A stretch of DNA of 64,000 nt. Source: Pseudomonas cremoris (GTDB taxonomy: Bacteria > Pseudomonadota > Gammaproteobacteria > Pseudomonadales > Pseudomonadaceae). Both the position numbers and the translations under genes were made by a program. The stretch is taken from NCBI RefSeq assembly GCF_014230465.1, contig NZ_JAAXCY010000002.1:620001-684000 (forward strand), written 5' to 3'. Position 1 is the first letter of the stretch. Every line of letters starts with the position of its first letter. Shown piece by piece: positions 44,018 to 52,537 of this stretch. Below the pieces are notes generated by a model. It was not told the origin of the DNA. It searched no databases and saw nothing but the letters and a program-made list of their open reading frames with translations.

Positions 44018-46092
44018 AAAGGCGCTCCATCGGGTAGCGGCGCTTCCACCTCGGTGCCGCCAATGAATTCCACACCCGGCAACAACGCCAGGCGCAGGCC
44101 AGCCAGCGCGTGCAGCAAGTGCACACGGGTGTCGTCTTCGTCTTGCAGGCCCTGGCCGTTGAGGGCGCGGCGCGTGCGGTCGAGGGTCATCAGCAGACCG
44201 CTCGGCGCGGGCAAGCGTTCACCGGCCTTCAGGCAAGCCTTGAAGTAACCACCAACGCCTTCGACCACCTGGTTGAGCAACACCCGTGGCACGCCAAGGA
44301 TGCGTGGCGAATAGGCCAGCAGGTCGAGCAGGTTCAGCGCCACGCGCAGGTCACGCAGGGCGATGCCGGTGTCCTGGTTGGTCAGCGCCAGGCGCGGCAG
44401 ATGCTGCATCAGGCGGTCGAGCATTTGCGCGGCCATGTGCCGGTGCTCGGCGAGGGTGGCGGGTTCTGTCATGCCGACGATGTCGCGCCAGCTGAAACGG
44501 GTCAGGCGCTTGGCCGCCAGTTCCGCGCCGAAAGGGCGTGCGATCAGCGTCCAGACAAAGGCGAATAACAGCCCCACCGGCCCGGCCAGGTTGACGTTGG
44601 TGAAGTTGAGAAAGTCCGCGTCATAAGCGCCCTGAATGCTGATGAAGGACGAGGTGTTCACCAGCGTCAGCAACATGCCCAGGTAGAAACGCGGCTGAAC
44701 CGTGAGCGTGCCAATGCAGATAAACGGCACGGCAAACGCCAGCACCAGCATGGGGAAATCGTGCAGGTTGGGCAGCACCAAAAACAGATAAAGGCTGGCG
44801 AACAGCACCGACATGGCCGTCCAGAAAAAGAACCGGTAGATCTGCGGCGCCGGGTCATCCATCGAGGCGAAGAAGCTGCAGGCCACGGCGGCCAGGATCA
44901 CTGCACTGCCGCCGTCGGTCCAACCCAGCAAGATCCACAGCACCGAGGCGACGATGATCGCGCTGACGGTGGAAAACGCAGAGTAGAACATCAGGCCACG
45001 GTCGAGGAACGGCGTGAGCCGTCCCAGGCGCCAGTGGCGATAGACGGCGCGCCAGGTGTCCTGGCTTTCACATTCGATGGCAGCTTGCAGGCTGCGGCAG
45101 TCCTGCCACAGGTCGATCCACTCAGCCAAACGGTACAGGGCGTTGGAGAACAACAGCGTGTGCCGGTCGTCCAGCGTTTCGCCCGTGGGTTGCAGGGCGT
45201 CGACCTGATCACGCAGGGCGCGCCAGCTGTCCAGCGAGGCGTTTTTCTGACTGCGCTCCAGCCACTCATTGGCCGCTTGCAGCAACGGCGTGAGTTTCTC
45301 CAGGAACTGCGGCGCACGATGTTCGACGGCGTACAGCGCATCATCGAGTTCTTCCACCACCGGCAGCAGGTGAATCATGCGCCCACGCAGTTCCTTGGTG
45401 TTGCGTACCGTCTGCGGCCGAGCGCCTTCGTGGGGCAATTGGCCGATCATCAATTCCAGGGTGTTGAACGTGGCAACCATGCCGCCGCGCAGGTTGCTGA
45501 CTTCTTCCGGGTTCACGTTGCGCGTCAGGAAGCGCTGGCTGTAGACCTGGGCGTCGGCAAACCACTTGGCCACCGAACCATCGAACACAGGCATCAGTCG
45601 GCGCGGCCAGAACATCGCACCCACCACCGCCGCTACCGCGATACCGAGGAAGATTTCTTCGGTACGCGCCTCAGCCACATCCCACACCGCCAAGGGGTTA
45701 TCCACCACCGGCAGAGCGATCAGCGGCAAGGTGTAGCCAGCCAGCATCAGGGCGTAGTTATTCGCGGTGCGCAGGTGCATGGAAAGGAACAGCAAAATCC
45801 CCGTCCACAGCGCAATCACCACCACCAGCACATACGGCGACTGCACGAACATCGGCACAAAAAACACCGCTGCCGCCGCGCCCATGAAGGTGCCGATGGC
45901 GCGGTACAGCGCCTTGGAACTGGTAGGGCCGACAAACGGACTGGAGACGATGTACACCGTGGCCATCGCCCAATACGGACGCGGCATTTGCATGAGCATG
46001 GCGATGTACAGCGCGATCATCGAGGCGGCGAAGGTACGCACGCCGTAGAACCAGTCGCGTGCGGGCGGAAAGCCGGCAAAAAATCCGTTCAA
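44014..46092 (-). CDS. FUSC family exporter (AaeB-like)
   Basis: The 692-residue permease has two blocks of about five or six membrane helices (~20-170 and ~360-510), separated and followed by helical cytoplasmic domains. The N-terminus contains RDWFYGVRTFAASMIALYIA and the central block WTDGGSAVILAAVACSFFA. This is the plan of FUSC/AaeB proteins, which export aromatic carboxylic acids. The substrate cannot be read from sequence. It overlaps the upstream marR gene by four bases. Confidence 0.93.
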   Translation of the reverse strand: MNGFFAGFPPARDWFYGVRTFAASMIALYIAMLMQMPRPYWAMATVYIVSSPFVGPTSSKALYRAIGTFMGAAAAVFFVPMFVQSPYVLVVVIALWTGILLFLSMHLRTANNYALMLAGYTLPLIALPVVDNPLAVWDVAEARTEEIFLGIAVAAVVGAMFWPRRLMPVFDGSVAKWFADAQVYSQRFLTRNVNPEEVSNLRGGMVATFNTLELMIGQLPHEGARPQTVRNTKELRGRMIHLLPVVEELDDALYAVEHRAPQFLEKLTPLLQAANEWLERSQKNASLDSWRALRDQVDALQPTGETLDDRHTLLFSNALYRLAEWIDLWQDCRSLQAAIECESQDTWRAVYRHWRLGRLTPFLDRGLMFYSAFSTVSAIIVASVLWILLGWTDGGSAVILAAVACSFFASMDDPAPQIYRFFFWTAMSVLFASLYLFLVLPNLHDFPMLVLAFAVPFICIGTLTVQPRFYLGMLLTLVNTSSFISIQGAYDADFLNFTNVNLAGPVGLLFAFVWTLIARPFGAELAAKRLTRFSWRDIVGMTEPATLAEHRHMAAQMLDRLMQHLPRLALTNQDTGIALRDLRVALNLLDLLAYSPRILGVPRVLLNQVVEGVGGYFKACLKAGERLPAPSGLLMTLDRTRRALNGQGLQDEDDTRVHLLHALAGLRLALLPGVEFIGGTEVEAPLPDGAPL

Positions 46093-46526
46093 AGTGTCGC
46101 CGCCTCAAAGGCGCGCAACACCCGCAAGGCGGCCGCCATATCGTCGGGAGCGATATCCGCCAGCACTTCTTTGCGCAGGCGTACCAATTGCACTTCCACC
46201 GCTTGCACCAGCTCACGGCCACGCTCGGTAAGGCTCAGTGCCTTGGCGCGACGGTCGTGGATATCTTCGGTGCGGCACACATAGCCGCCGTTGCACAACT
46301 GGTCGAGCAGACGCACCAGCGACGGGCTTTCCATCCCGGAAGCCTGGGCGACCTTGACCTGGTGCACACCGTCGCCCAACCGGCCGATCATCAAGAGCGG
46401 CACGGCGCAGGCTTCGGAAATACCGTAGCTCACCAGCGTGGTCTGGCAGATTTTGCGCCAATTACGGGCGCCCACCACCATGCTACTGCTGAGGCTCATC
46501 TGGAGTTGTTCGAGGGATTGAGGCAC
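46089..46526 (-). CDS. MarR-family transcriptional regulator of the efflux operon
   Basis: The 145-residue protein has the MarR winged helix (SYGISEACAVPLLMIGRLGD, VAQASGMESPSLVRLLDQLC), the wing with DRRAKALSLTERGREL, and dimerising end helices. It heads the operon and overlaps the FUSC gene by four bases, which implies it controls its own operon in response to the pump's substrate. A perfect six-base inverted repeat stands 17 bases upstream of the start codon. GTTGTTCG near the start is a weak ribosome site. Confidence 0.93.
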   Translation of the reverse strand: MPQSLEQLQMSLSSSMVVGARNWRKICQTTLVSYGISEACAVPLLMIGRLGDGVHQVKVAQASGMESPSLVRLLDQLCNGGYVCRTEDIHDRRAKALSLTERGRELVQAVEVQLVRLRKEVLADIAPDDMAAALRVLRAFEAATL

Positions 46527-46542
46527 TGGATTGTTCGCATAC

Positions 46543-46558
46543 AGTTAGTTTGCTAACT
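46543..46558. promoter_or_regulatory. Probable MarR operator upstream of the efflux operon
   Basis: AGTTAG and CTAACT form a perfect inverted repeat around TTTG, 17 bases before the marR start codon. Size and position match operators of MarR dimers that repress their own operon. The flanking sequence is AT-rich as expected of a promoter. No footprint or second site is visible. Confidence 0.6.
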
Positions 46559-46670
46559 ATCAATATGGTGGATGGAACTGAAGCCGTCAAGTTTTGATAC
46601 AAATTGGTGATGGATGGTGGGAGGGTGTTGGGTAAGTAAAGCGGGTTAAGCAATTGCTGCAACACAGGGT

Positions 46671-46805
46671 TGTGGTGAGCGGGCTTGCCCCGCGCTGGGC
46701 GGCGAAGCGGCCCCAAAACAAGGGACCTGGGTTGCACGTGGAAAAATGGATTGGCCGGATCAGGGCCGCTTCGCAGCCCAGCGCGGGGCAAGCCCGCTCA
46801 CTACA
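46671..46805. repeat. REPIN: two facing REP sequences between marR and relE
   Basis: The left arm (TGGTGAGCGGGCTTGCCCCG and on to GCGAAGCGGCCCC, ~43 bases) is mirrored with few mismatches by the right arm (GGGCCGCTTCGCAGCCCAGC, then GCGGGGCAAGCCCGCTCACT). About 50 unrelated bases lie between. This is the classic REPIN form, mobilised by RAYT transposases, none of which is in the window. Short frames read across it are artefacts of the repeat. Confidence 0.9.
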
Positions 46806-46865
46806 AGAATGTGGCCGCCGTCTGTACCGGGCGAACCCTTTTCCACATCGAAGTCGGTGTTGGCT

Positions 46866-47147
46866 TCAGCGCTTTTCGGCACGGTCATAAACATCTCTTC
46901 TTTCACGCTTGCCCACCGCAACGACCGACACTACCACTCGCGCCTCGATCACCTGATAAACCAGGCGGTACCCCGAAGCTTTAAGTTTGATCTTGTAACA
47001 GTCAGGCATGCCATGCAGTGCATCGGATGGGACGCGCGGCAACATAAGTCGCTCCGCCAACTTCTTTTTAAACTGCTCGCGCAACGTGTGTCCAAGCTTG
47101 TCCCACTCTTTGCGAGCGGAAGGAAGGAATTCGAGGTTATAGGTCAT
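46866..47147 (-). CDS. relE: RelE/ParE-family toxin
   Basis: The 93-residue basic protein has the RelE layout: LEFLPSARKEWDKLGHTLRE, FKKKLAERL, the DCYKIKLKASGYRLVYQV strand pair and VVVSVVAVGKRERRDVYDRA. The conserved Lys, Arg and C-terminal Tyr of mRNA-cleaving RelE enzymes are present. It overlaps the antitoxin gene by eleven bases, which couples translation. If active it cleaves mRNA on the ribosome when the antitoxin is lost. Confidence 0.93.
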   Translation of the reverse strand: MTYNLEFLPSARKEWDKLGHTLREQFKKKLAERLMLPRVPSDALHGMPDCYKIKLKASGYRLVYQVIEARVVVSVVAVGKRERRDVYDRAEKR

Positions 47148-47382
47148 CCAAGCTTACCGGGACAGGCGTCTCGTGGCTCCGCGAGCGGATAAGCTCAGCC
47201 AACTCCAGGTCATCCAACCTTTCCACCATCGCTTCGAATACGTGCGCCGGGACCATATAGCCCATCACCCGGTTATGATTAAGCACAGCTACAGGTCCAC
47301 CATGAGCGCCACTCATCACTGCAGAAGGGTTTTTTTTCAATTCGGAAACGCTGACGGCCATATCGGCCAAAACATTTTGCAT
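47137..47382 (-). CDS. relB: Phd/YefM-type antitoxin (RelB partner)
   Basis: The 81-residue acidic protein starts MQNVLADMAVSVSELKKNPS and continues with GGPVAVLNHNRVMGYMVPAH, the Phd/YefM DNA-binding fold. A C-terminal helix (FEAMVERLDDLELAELIRSR) should wrap the toxin. It neutralises RelE and represses the operon. The gene starts directly beside a 26-base palindrome that also holds its ribosome-binding site. Confidence 0.93.
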   Translation of the reverse strand: MQNVLADMAVSVSELKKNPSAVMSGAHGGPVAVLNHNRVMGYMVPAHVFEAMVERLDDLELAELIRSRSHETPVPVSLDDL

Positions 47383-47383
47383 G

Positions 47384-47409
47384 ATAAAGACCTCAATTAA
47401 GGTCTTTAT
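47384..47409. promoter_or_regulatory. RelBE operator palindrome overlapping the antitoxin ribosome site
   Basis: ATAAAGACCT and AGGTCTTTAT are exact ten-base arms around CAATTA, so all but one base pair of the 26-base site is symmetric. On the minus strand the GAGG of the ribosome-binding site lies inside the arm, eight bases before the ATG. The site should bind antitoxin dimers for self-repression. As RNA the same arms form a hairpin that hides the ribosome site, a possible second level of control. Confidence 0.8.
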
Positions 47410-47450
47410 TCTGGTCTATTTTTGCTCGGAGAAGCAACTTGCAATGCGTG

Positions 47451-47696
47451 TTACACCCTCCGCCCCTTCCTCAACAACACATCCAACTCATCCACCACCT
47501 CCGCCCAATCCGCGTCCACCAGAATTTGCTCTCGCAAAAATGCCTTTTGGCTATCGGTCCAGAAAAATGCGTCGGGGAGCAGAAGGTCCGCCTTAAGCGG
47601 TGAATGAACCGCCACAAACTTATCAATACTCACCGGGTCATCCGGCAAACCCAGCTGTTTGAAGAGTGACGGCAAGCTGTGCACTGGCGGTTCCAT
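47451..47696 (-). CDS. DUF2789 family protein
   Basis: This 81-residue protein matches DUF2789: HSLPSLFKQLGLPDDPVSID, DLLLPDAFFWTDSQKAFLRE and ILVDADWAEVVDELDVLLRK. It is small, acidic and soluble, with no signal or membrane segment. Function is unknown. It is common as a single gene in pseudomonads. Its neighbours (toxin-antitoxin pair, glycosyltransferase) give no evidence of a shared job. Confidence 0.9.
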   Translation of the reverse strand: MEPPVHSLPSLFKQLGLPDDPVSIDKFVAVHSPLKADLLLPDAFFWTDSQKAFLREQILVDADWAEVVDELDVLLRKGRRV

Positions 47697-47730
47697 GGCG
47701 GGCTCCTGTTGAGGGGTGGTCTAACCGAGT

Positions 47731-49341
47731 CTAGCGGCAGCCCTCGGGTTGCGCCGACGCAACGTTGCACAGCACAAACAACCGCGCCCGCGCACCGCCG
47801 CCGTCCTGGCGGCCGAGTTCGCGCCAGCCGTCGGGCAGCGGCGCAAAATCATCCGGCGCTTCGTTGCTGCTGATCAGCCACACACGCCGGGTTTCAGCAG
47901 GCAATGCCGACAGACGGTCAAGGTAGATGCGCCCGCCGTCCTGGTCCACTAGGGTGCCGAACCCGTAGGCGTTTGGCCGGGTCGGTGTGCCGTCGGGCTT
48001 GGGCGGGGTGTAGAGCTGCAGCTGGGCATCGGTCTGGTCGTAATAGACATAGCTGAGGTACCACATCATGTCGCTGAGGACGATGCGGTCGTCTTCCTGG
48101 TAATTGCGATTGACGAACTCCACGGGCACGTTGAACTGGTCGTGCTCGTCGACGGTGAAGTTGTTCTTCAACCCCACCAGTTCCACCCCGACAAACAGCA
48201 CGAACAACCCCGCCCCCAACAACGACAGGCGTGATGGCAGGCGGTCGATGGCCAGGGCGATGATGATCGGCAAACTCAACGCATACACCGTCAGGTAGCG
48301 TTCGATAAACACCGGGGAAATAAACGACACCGCGTATACCAGCAGCAGCGGTAGCAGGAAAAACAACGCCAGCAGGCAGGCCGGACGGTAGCGCTCGCGG
48401 TCCTGCCAGGCGGTGGCGATCACGATCCCGACCAGCAACAACGGGAACAACCAGAACAGCGGCTGCCAGAAGCCAATGCCTTCGTCCTGGAGTACGAACT
48501 GCCAGACCATCGACGGGACGGAGAACAGGTTGACCGGGTCTTCCCATCCAATGTCACCGCCCACCTTGAGCTGTTCGACGTGTTGCACCAAGTCCAGCAG
48601 GTTCGGCAACCAGGGCAGGTACAGCAACACAATCAAGGCATTTGCCACCCACCATGCCGGGCGCGCCAGCAAGCGCTCGCCTCGCGGCTGGGCGCCATAC
48701 AACGTCCCCAAGTAAGCCCAGTGCACCAGCACGCACAGCGCAGTGAAGTAGTGGGTATAGAAACCGGCGCTCATCAGCACCACATACGCCGCCAGATAAC
48801 GTGTGCGCTCCGGCGAACGCACCCAATACACCAGCGCCAGCGTGGCGCCCAGCAGCCATACGCCCAGCAGCGAATACATCCGCACTTCCTGGCTGTAGCG
48901 CACGGCAGTCGGCAGCAGCGCCAGCAGGATTCCCGCCAGCACCGCGGCGCGGCGGGTGGACAACTGCCGCGCCAGCCAGATACCCAGGCCCACGGCGGCG
49001 ACACCGGGGATTGCACTCATGCTGCGAATCGACCAGATGCTGTCACCGAACAGCTCGATCCAGCCCCGCAGCAAGAAAAAATACAACGGCGGATGCACAT
49101 CGTGCGCGGCGTGAAACCACAGGTCAGTCGCGGCGTATTCGCTAAGCAACAGGCTTGACCCTTCGTCGCCCCAGATCGCCGCCGACGTCAGCCCGTAAAA
49201 ACGCAGGGCCATGGCCAGCGCCAAAATGGGTACCCACCAAAGACGACTGATCCAACCGGCACCTTCCCAGGTCCCCGTAAGGCGATTGAATGCGGGCAAG
49301 GCCCCAACCTTTTCATCTTGCTCTACCACAGACCTTCGCAC
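47731..49341 (-). CDS. Glycosyltransferase family 39-like membrane protein
   Basis: I start at GTG 49341, six bases after AGGGGA; an earlier GTG at 49404 lacks a good site. The 536-residue protein has about ten membrane helices. The first periplasmic loop carries IWGDEGSSLLLSEYAAT, holding the acidic Asp-Glu pair, then HDVHPPLYFFLLRGWIELFG, as in PMT/ArnT-type transferases that use lipid-linked sugars. A ~130-residue soluble C-terminal domain follows. It probably adds a sugar to an envelope component; the acceptor is unknown. It diverges from the secreted-protein pair on the plus strand. Confidence 0.85.
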   Translation of the reverse strand: MRRSVVEQDEKVGALPAFNRLTGTWEGAGWISRLWWVPILALAMALRFYGLTSAAIWGDEGSSLLLSEYAATDLWFHAAHDVHPPLYFFLLRGWIELFGDSIWSIRSMSAIPGVAAVGLGIWLARQLSTRRAAVLAGILLALLPTAVRYSQEVRMYSLLGVWLLGATLALVYWVRSPERTRYLAAYVVLMSAGFYTHYFTALCVLVHWAYLGTLYGAQPRGERLLARPAWWVANALIVLLYLPWLPNLLDLVQHVEQLKVGGDIGWEDPVNLFSVPSMVWQFVLQDEGIGFWQPLFWLFPLLLVGIVIATAWQDRERYRPACLLALFFLLPLLLVYAVSFISPVFIERYLTVYALSLPIIIALAIDRLPSRLSLLGAGLFVLFVGVELVGLKNNFTVDEHDQFNVPVEFVNRNYQEDDRIVLSDMMWYLSYVYYDQTDAQLQLYTPPKPDGTPTRPNAYGFGTLVDQDGGRIYLDRLSALPAETRRVWLISSNEAPDDFAPLPDGWRELGRQDGGGARARLFVLCNVASAQPEGCR

Positions 49342-49534
49342 CTCGATTCCCCTACCCTTGCCCTTTTGGCCGGCAAATATTGCCCATGCATCAATAACCG
49401 CCACTCTAGGACAAAAGCCCCGGATTCGCTGCTTGAATCGGATGAATCTTCTATTTGTGTGGGGCTTTACCGAAGCAATAGTAGGAACAAGCTATGATTG
49501 GCACCTTTCAAGGACTCAGGATCAAGGACTCGTC

Positions 49535-51706
49535 ATGCGTATCGGTTTTCTGTCACCCCTGGCGCTGGCACTGCTTGCCGGCGTCTCTCTCCAAGCCCAG
49601 GCCAGCGGCGACGATTCGTGCTACCCCGACTGGCGGGTCGCGCGTGACAGCCTTGATGCCTGCAGCAACCTGCCTTTCCTGAGCCCCGGCAATGACAGTC
49701 GGGTCAACCTGCGCTTACTGCTGGCCGACAAGAAAACCAAACCGCTAACGCCCGACGCCTTGAACGACGATGACTTGGCCCAGGGTTTCGGCCCGGTGCC
49801 GTTTCCGGTGTATCGCCTGACACCTCGTACAGACGCGAGCGCCGAGCCCGATACCAAACCCGACGATTCACGCACCGCCGAACTCGACACGTTGCTCGAA
49901 CCGTTGGGCCTCAAGCGTGAAGAATATAAAACCGCCGGCGCGGCCTTCCTCAACGGCGAAGGCAGCCGCTGCCGCAGTAACGATGACGACAGTGCCACGG
50001 CGTTTATCAGCCAAGTGATCAAAGCCGACATGCCCGCCGCCGAGCGGACCTCACTGGCCAAGGCGCGCCTGCAACTGCTCGCCACTTGCGAGTGGGAGGG
50101 CCCGGTGTTGGCCGACCCGCAGCAGATCCAGTCCGCCGACGGCCAGCTATTTCGCACCTACCTGCAGGCCGCCGCCGACTTCTATAGCGGGCGCTTTGCC
50201 GAGGCTGAGTCTGGTTTTATGGCCCTCGCCAGCGCCAGCTCACCGTGGCTGAAAGAAACCGCGCTGTACATGACCGCACGCACGGCGCTGAACCAGGCCC
50301 AGGCCAATACGTATGACGAGTACGGGGTGCCCCACCTCGACCGCGTGGACAAGGCCGCGCTGGCAAAGGCCGAGCAAGGCTTTGACGCCTACGTAAAGGC
50401 TTATCCACAGGGCGCATATAGCGCTTCCGCACGCGGCCTGTTGCGGCGGGTGTATTGGCTGGCGGACGACAACAACAAGCTCGCCGCAGCGTTAGCCTGG
50501 GAACTGACCCAAGCGACTGACACGCAGCGCAATGTGACCGTGGATGAGCTGGTGACAGAGGCTGACAACAAACTGCTCATGGTCACCCGCGACACCGTCA
50601 ACACGCCGATGATGCAACTGGTCAGCGACCTGATGATGATGCGTGCCCACACCCCGCCGACCCTGAGTCGCGAAGACCTCGACAAACAAAAAGCGGTGTT
50701 TGCCAACAAGCCCGCGCTCTACGACTACCTGCTCGCGACCTACGCACTCTACGTTGAGCACCAGCCGGACAGTGCCCTGAAGCGCTTGCCCCAGGAGGTG
50801 CCATCGAACCTGGACTATTTCGCCTTCAGCCAACAGACCCTGCGCGCACTGGCCCTGGAAGACAAAAAAGACTGGCAAGGCGCCCAAGCGCTATGGCTGA
50901 AACTGCTGCCTCTGGCCAAGTTGCCATTGCAGCGTGACCAGCTGGAACTGGCCCTGGCCATGAACTACGAACGCAGCGGCCAGTTGGCCAAGGTGTTCGC
51001 GGCCGACTCGCCGATCAGTGCCAAGCAAGTTCGCTACATCCTGCTGCGCAGCGTTGCCGGCCCCGAGTTGCTGCGCCAGCAGATCGCCCAGGCCAGCGAC
51101 CCGTTGGAGCGCGAGACCGCACAGTTCGTGTTGCTCTACAAAAACCTGCTGCGCGGCCAGTTCGCCACCTTCCTCGACGACCTCAAGCAACTGCCGACAC
51201 CAGCCCCAGAGGACAAGCTCGGTACCAGCCTGGGCTATGTCTACAGCGCCAGCCAGACCTTGAAGCTGTTCCAGTGGAACGGTGACAAAGCCGAGTCCGG
51301 TTACGCCTGTCCAAGCATCGCGCAAACCGCAGCGACCTTGCAGGGCGACGCAAAAAACCCGCAAGGCCTGAACTGCCTCGGTGAGTTCATCCTGCGCAAC
51401 AACCTGGACGGCATGCCTCTGGAACAGGCCCGCGCCGCCGGCAGCCTGGGGAGCACCGCCTCGGACTTCAAGGGTGAAACCTTCTCGCGACTCGAAGGCT
51501 ACAAGCGTGTGATCGCCGACGCCAAGGCGCCGAAAAACGAAAAGGCGTATGCCCTGTTCCGCGCCATCAACTGCTACGCACCCGCCGGCTACAACAGCTG
51601 CGGCGGCCAGGACGTAACACCGGCCGTGCGCAAGGCCTGGTTCCGCCAGTTGAAAAGCAGCTTTGCCGACACCCAGTGGGGCAAATCCCTGCAGTACTAC
51701 TGGTGA
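49535..51706 (+). CDS. Secreted helical-repeat protein of unknown function, 723 aa
   Basis: From ATG 49535 (AAGGA six bases upstream) the protein has a clean signal peptide (FLSPLALALLAGVSLQAQAS). The mature part is mainly helical, with repeated Ala-rich pairs resembling TPRs (FRTYLQAAADFYSGRFAEAE, AALAKAEQGFDAYVKAYPQG, WLKLLPLAKLPLQRDQLELA). The C-terminus has several Cys (GYACPSIAQ, NCLGEF, NCYAPAGYNSCGG). No catalytic motif is seen. The next gene overlaps its stop, so the two are translated together. A periplasmic scaffold is likely. Confidence 0.75.
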   Translation: MRIGFLSPLALALLAGVSLQAQASGDDSCYPDWRVARDSLDACSNLPFLSPGNDSRVNLRLLLADKKTKPLTPDALNDDDLAQGFGPVPFPVYRLTPRTDASAEPDTKPDDSRTAELDTLLEPLGLKREEYKTAGAAFLNGEGSRCRSNDDDSATAFISQVIKADMPAAERTSLAKARLQLLATCEWEGPVLADPQQIQSADGQLFRTYLQAAADFYSGRFAEAESGFMALASASSPWLKETALYMTARTALNQAQANTYDEYGVPHLDRVDKAALAKAEQGFDAYVKAYPQGAYSASARGLLRRVYWLADDNNKLAAALAWELTQATDTQRNVTVDELVTEADNKLLMVTRDTVNTPMMQLVSDLMMMRAHTPPTLSREDLDKQKAVFANKPALYDYLLATYALYVEHQPDSALKRLPQEVPSNLDYFAFSQQTLRALALEDKKDWQGAQALWLKLLPLAKLPLQRDQLELALAMNYERSGQLAKVFAADSPISAKQVRYILLRSVAGPELLRQQIAQASDPLERETAQFVLLYKNLLRGQFATFLDDLKQLPTPAPEDKLGTSLGYVYSASQTLKLFQWNGDKAESGYACPSIAQTAATLQGDAKNPQGLNCLGEFILRNNLDGMPLEQARAAGSLGSTASDFKGETFSRLEGYKRVIADAKAPKNEKAYALFRAINCYAPAGYNSCGGQDVTPAVRKAWFRQLKSSFADTQWGKSLQYYW

Positions 51707-52407
51707 AGTCGCTGTGGCTTGGCTTGCTGTTGCTGGCGAGCCCGGCCTTCGGCGCGGTCGACGCCCGGGACTATGACGCCTTCTGGCTGTGGAGCGGCGT
51801 CACCCCTCAGCCAGTACTCAAGCAGGCCAAGACGCTGTACATCCTCCAGGGCCAGATCAATTCCACCCGCCGCGCGCCCCAACGCGGCGTGCAAATGATC
51901 GCCCAGGGCATGAGCGTGCCACGCATCACCAAAGGCGAGGTCTGGGTGGTGTACCGCGCCCACACCCTGCACTGGCCCGAACCGGTCTACACCCAGCTGC
52001 TTGGCCAAGTACAGCGCTGGCGCGATGCGGGTAACCCGGTAGTCGGGGTCCAGATCGACTTCGACGCCCGCACCCAATACCTGCACGAATACGCCGACTT
52101 CCTGCGCGACCTGCGCCAACGCCTGCCTTCTGATCTGCGCCTGAGCATCACCGGCCTGATGGACTGGAGCAGCAACGCCGACCCCGCGGCCATTGCCCAG
52201 CTCAAAGGCGTGGTAGATGAAGTGGTGGTGCAGACTTATCAGGGACGGCACAGCATCCCGGATTACGCAGCGTATTTGCCGCGCCTGAACCGGATGGGGT
52301 TGCCGTTCAAGGTGGGGTTGATCCAGGGCGGGGAGTGGGAGGCACCGGGGTATTTGAAGGGGAATGAGTGGTTTCGGGGGTATGTGGTTTTTCTGCAAAA
52401 CCCTTAG
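51703..52407 (+). CDS. DUF3142 family secreted protein
   Basis: GTG 51703 overlaps the previous stop as GTGA, giving 234 residues that start with a signal peptide (VKSLWLGLLLLASPAFGAVD). The mature part is a compact alpha/beta, possibly TIM-barrel-like domain: DAFWLWSGVTPQPVLKQAKT, VVGVQIDFDARTQYLHEYAD, LSITGLMDWSSN and VDEVVVQTYQGRHSI. The Asp-rich QIDFD and VVQTYQ strands resemble glycosidase barrels, but a catalytic pair is not proven. No separate ribosome site is present, so translation depends on the upstream gene. Confidence 0.82.
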   Translation: MKSLWLGLLLLASPAFGAVDARDYDAFWLWSGVTPQPVLKQAKTLYILQGQINSTRRAPQRGVQMIAQGMSVPRITKGEVWVVYRAHTLHWPEPVYTQLLGQVQRWRDAGNPVVGVQIDFDARTQYLHEYADFLRDLRQRLPSDLRLSITGLMDWSSNADPAAIAQLKGVVDEVVVQTYQGRHSIPDYAAYLPRLNRMGLPFKVGLIQGGEWEAPGYLKGNEWFRGYVVFLQNP

Positions 52408-52537
52408 CGCCCATGTGCCCCCGCTCACTACACGATTATCCATGGGGAATGTCGGAAGGTTCGCCTTTTAAAGACAGGCACTTCCCTAACGTGTTTTGCA
52501 GGCTGGTGCCCTTGGGCCAAGCCATCTGAGTTGAGCA

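Noticed and set aside
44761..46284. 507-residue plus-strand frame opposite the FUSC exporter
   Set aside because: Antisense shadow, rich in Arg, His and Gln, with no membrane or domain pattern.
46654..47192. Short plus-strand frames across the REPIN and relE
   Set aside because: They are produced by the palindromic repeat and the antisense of relE; no independent evidence.
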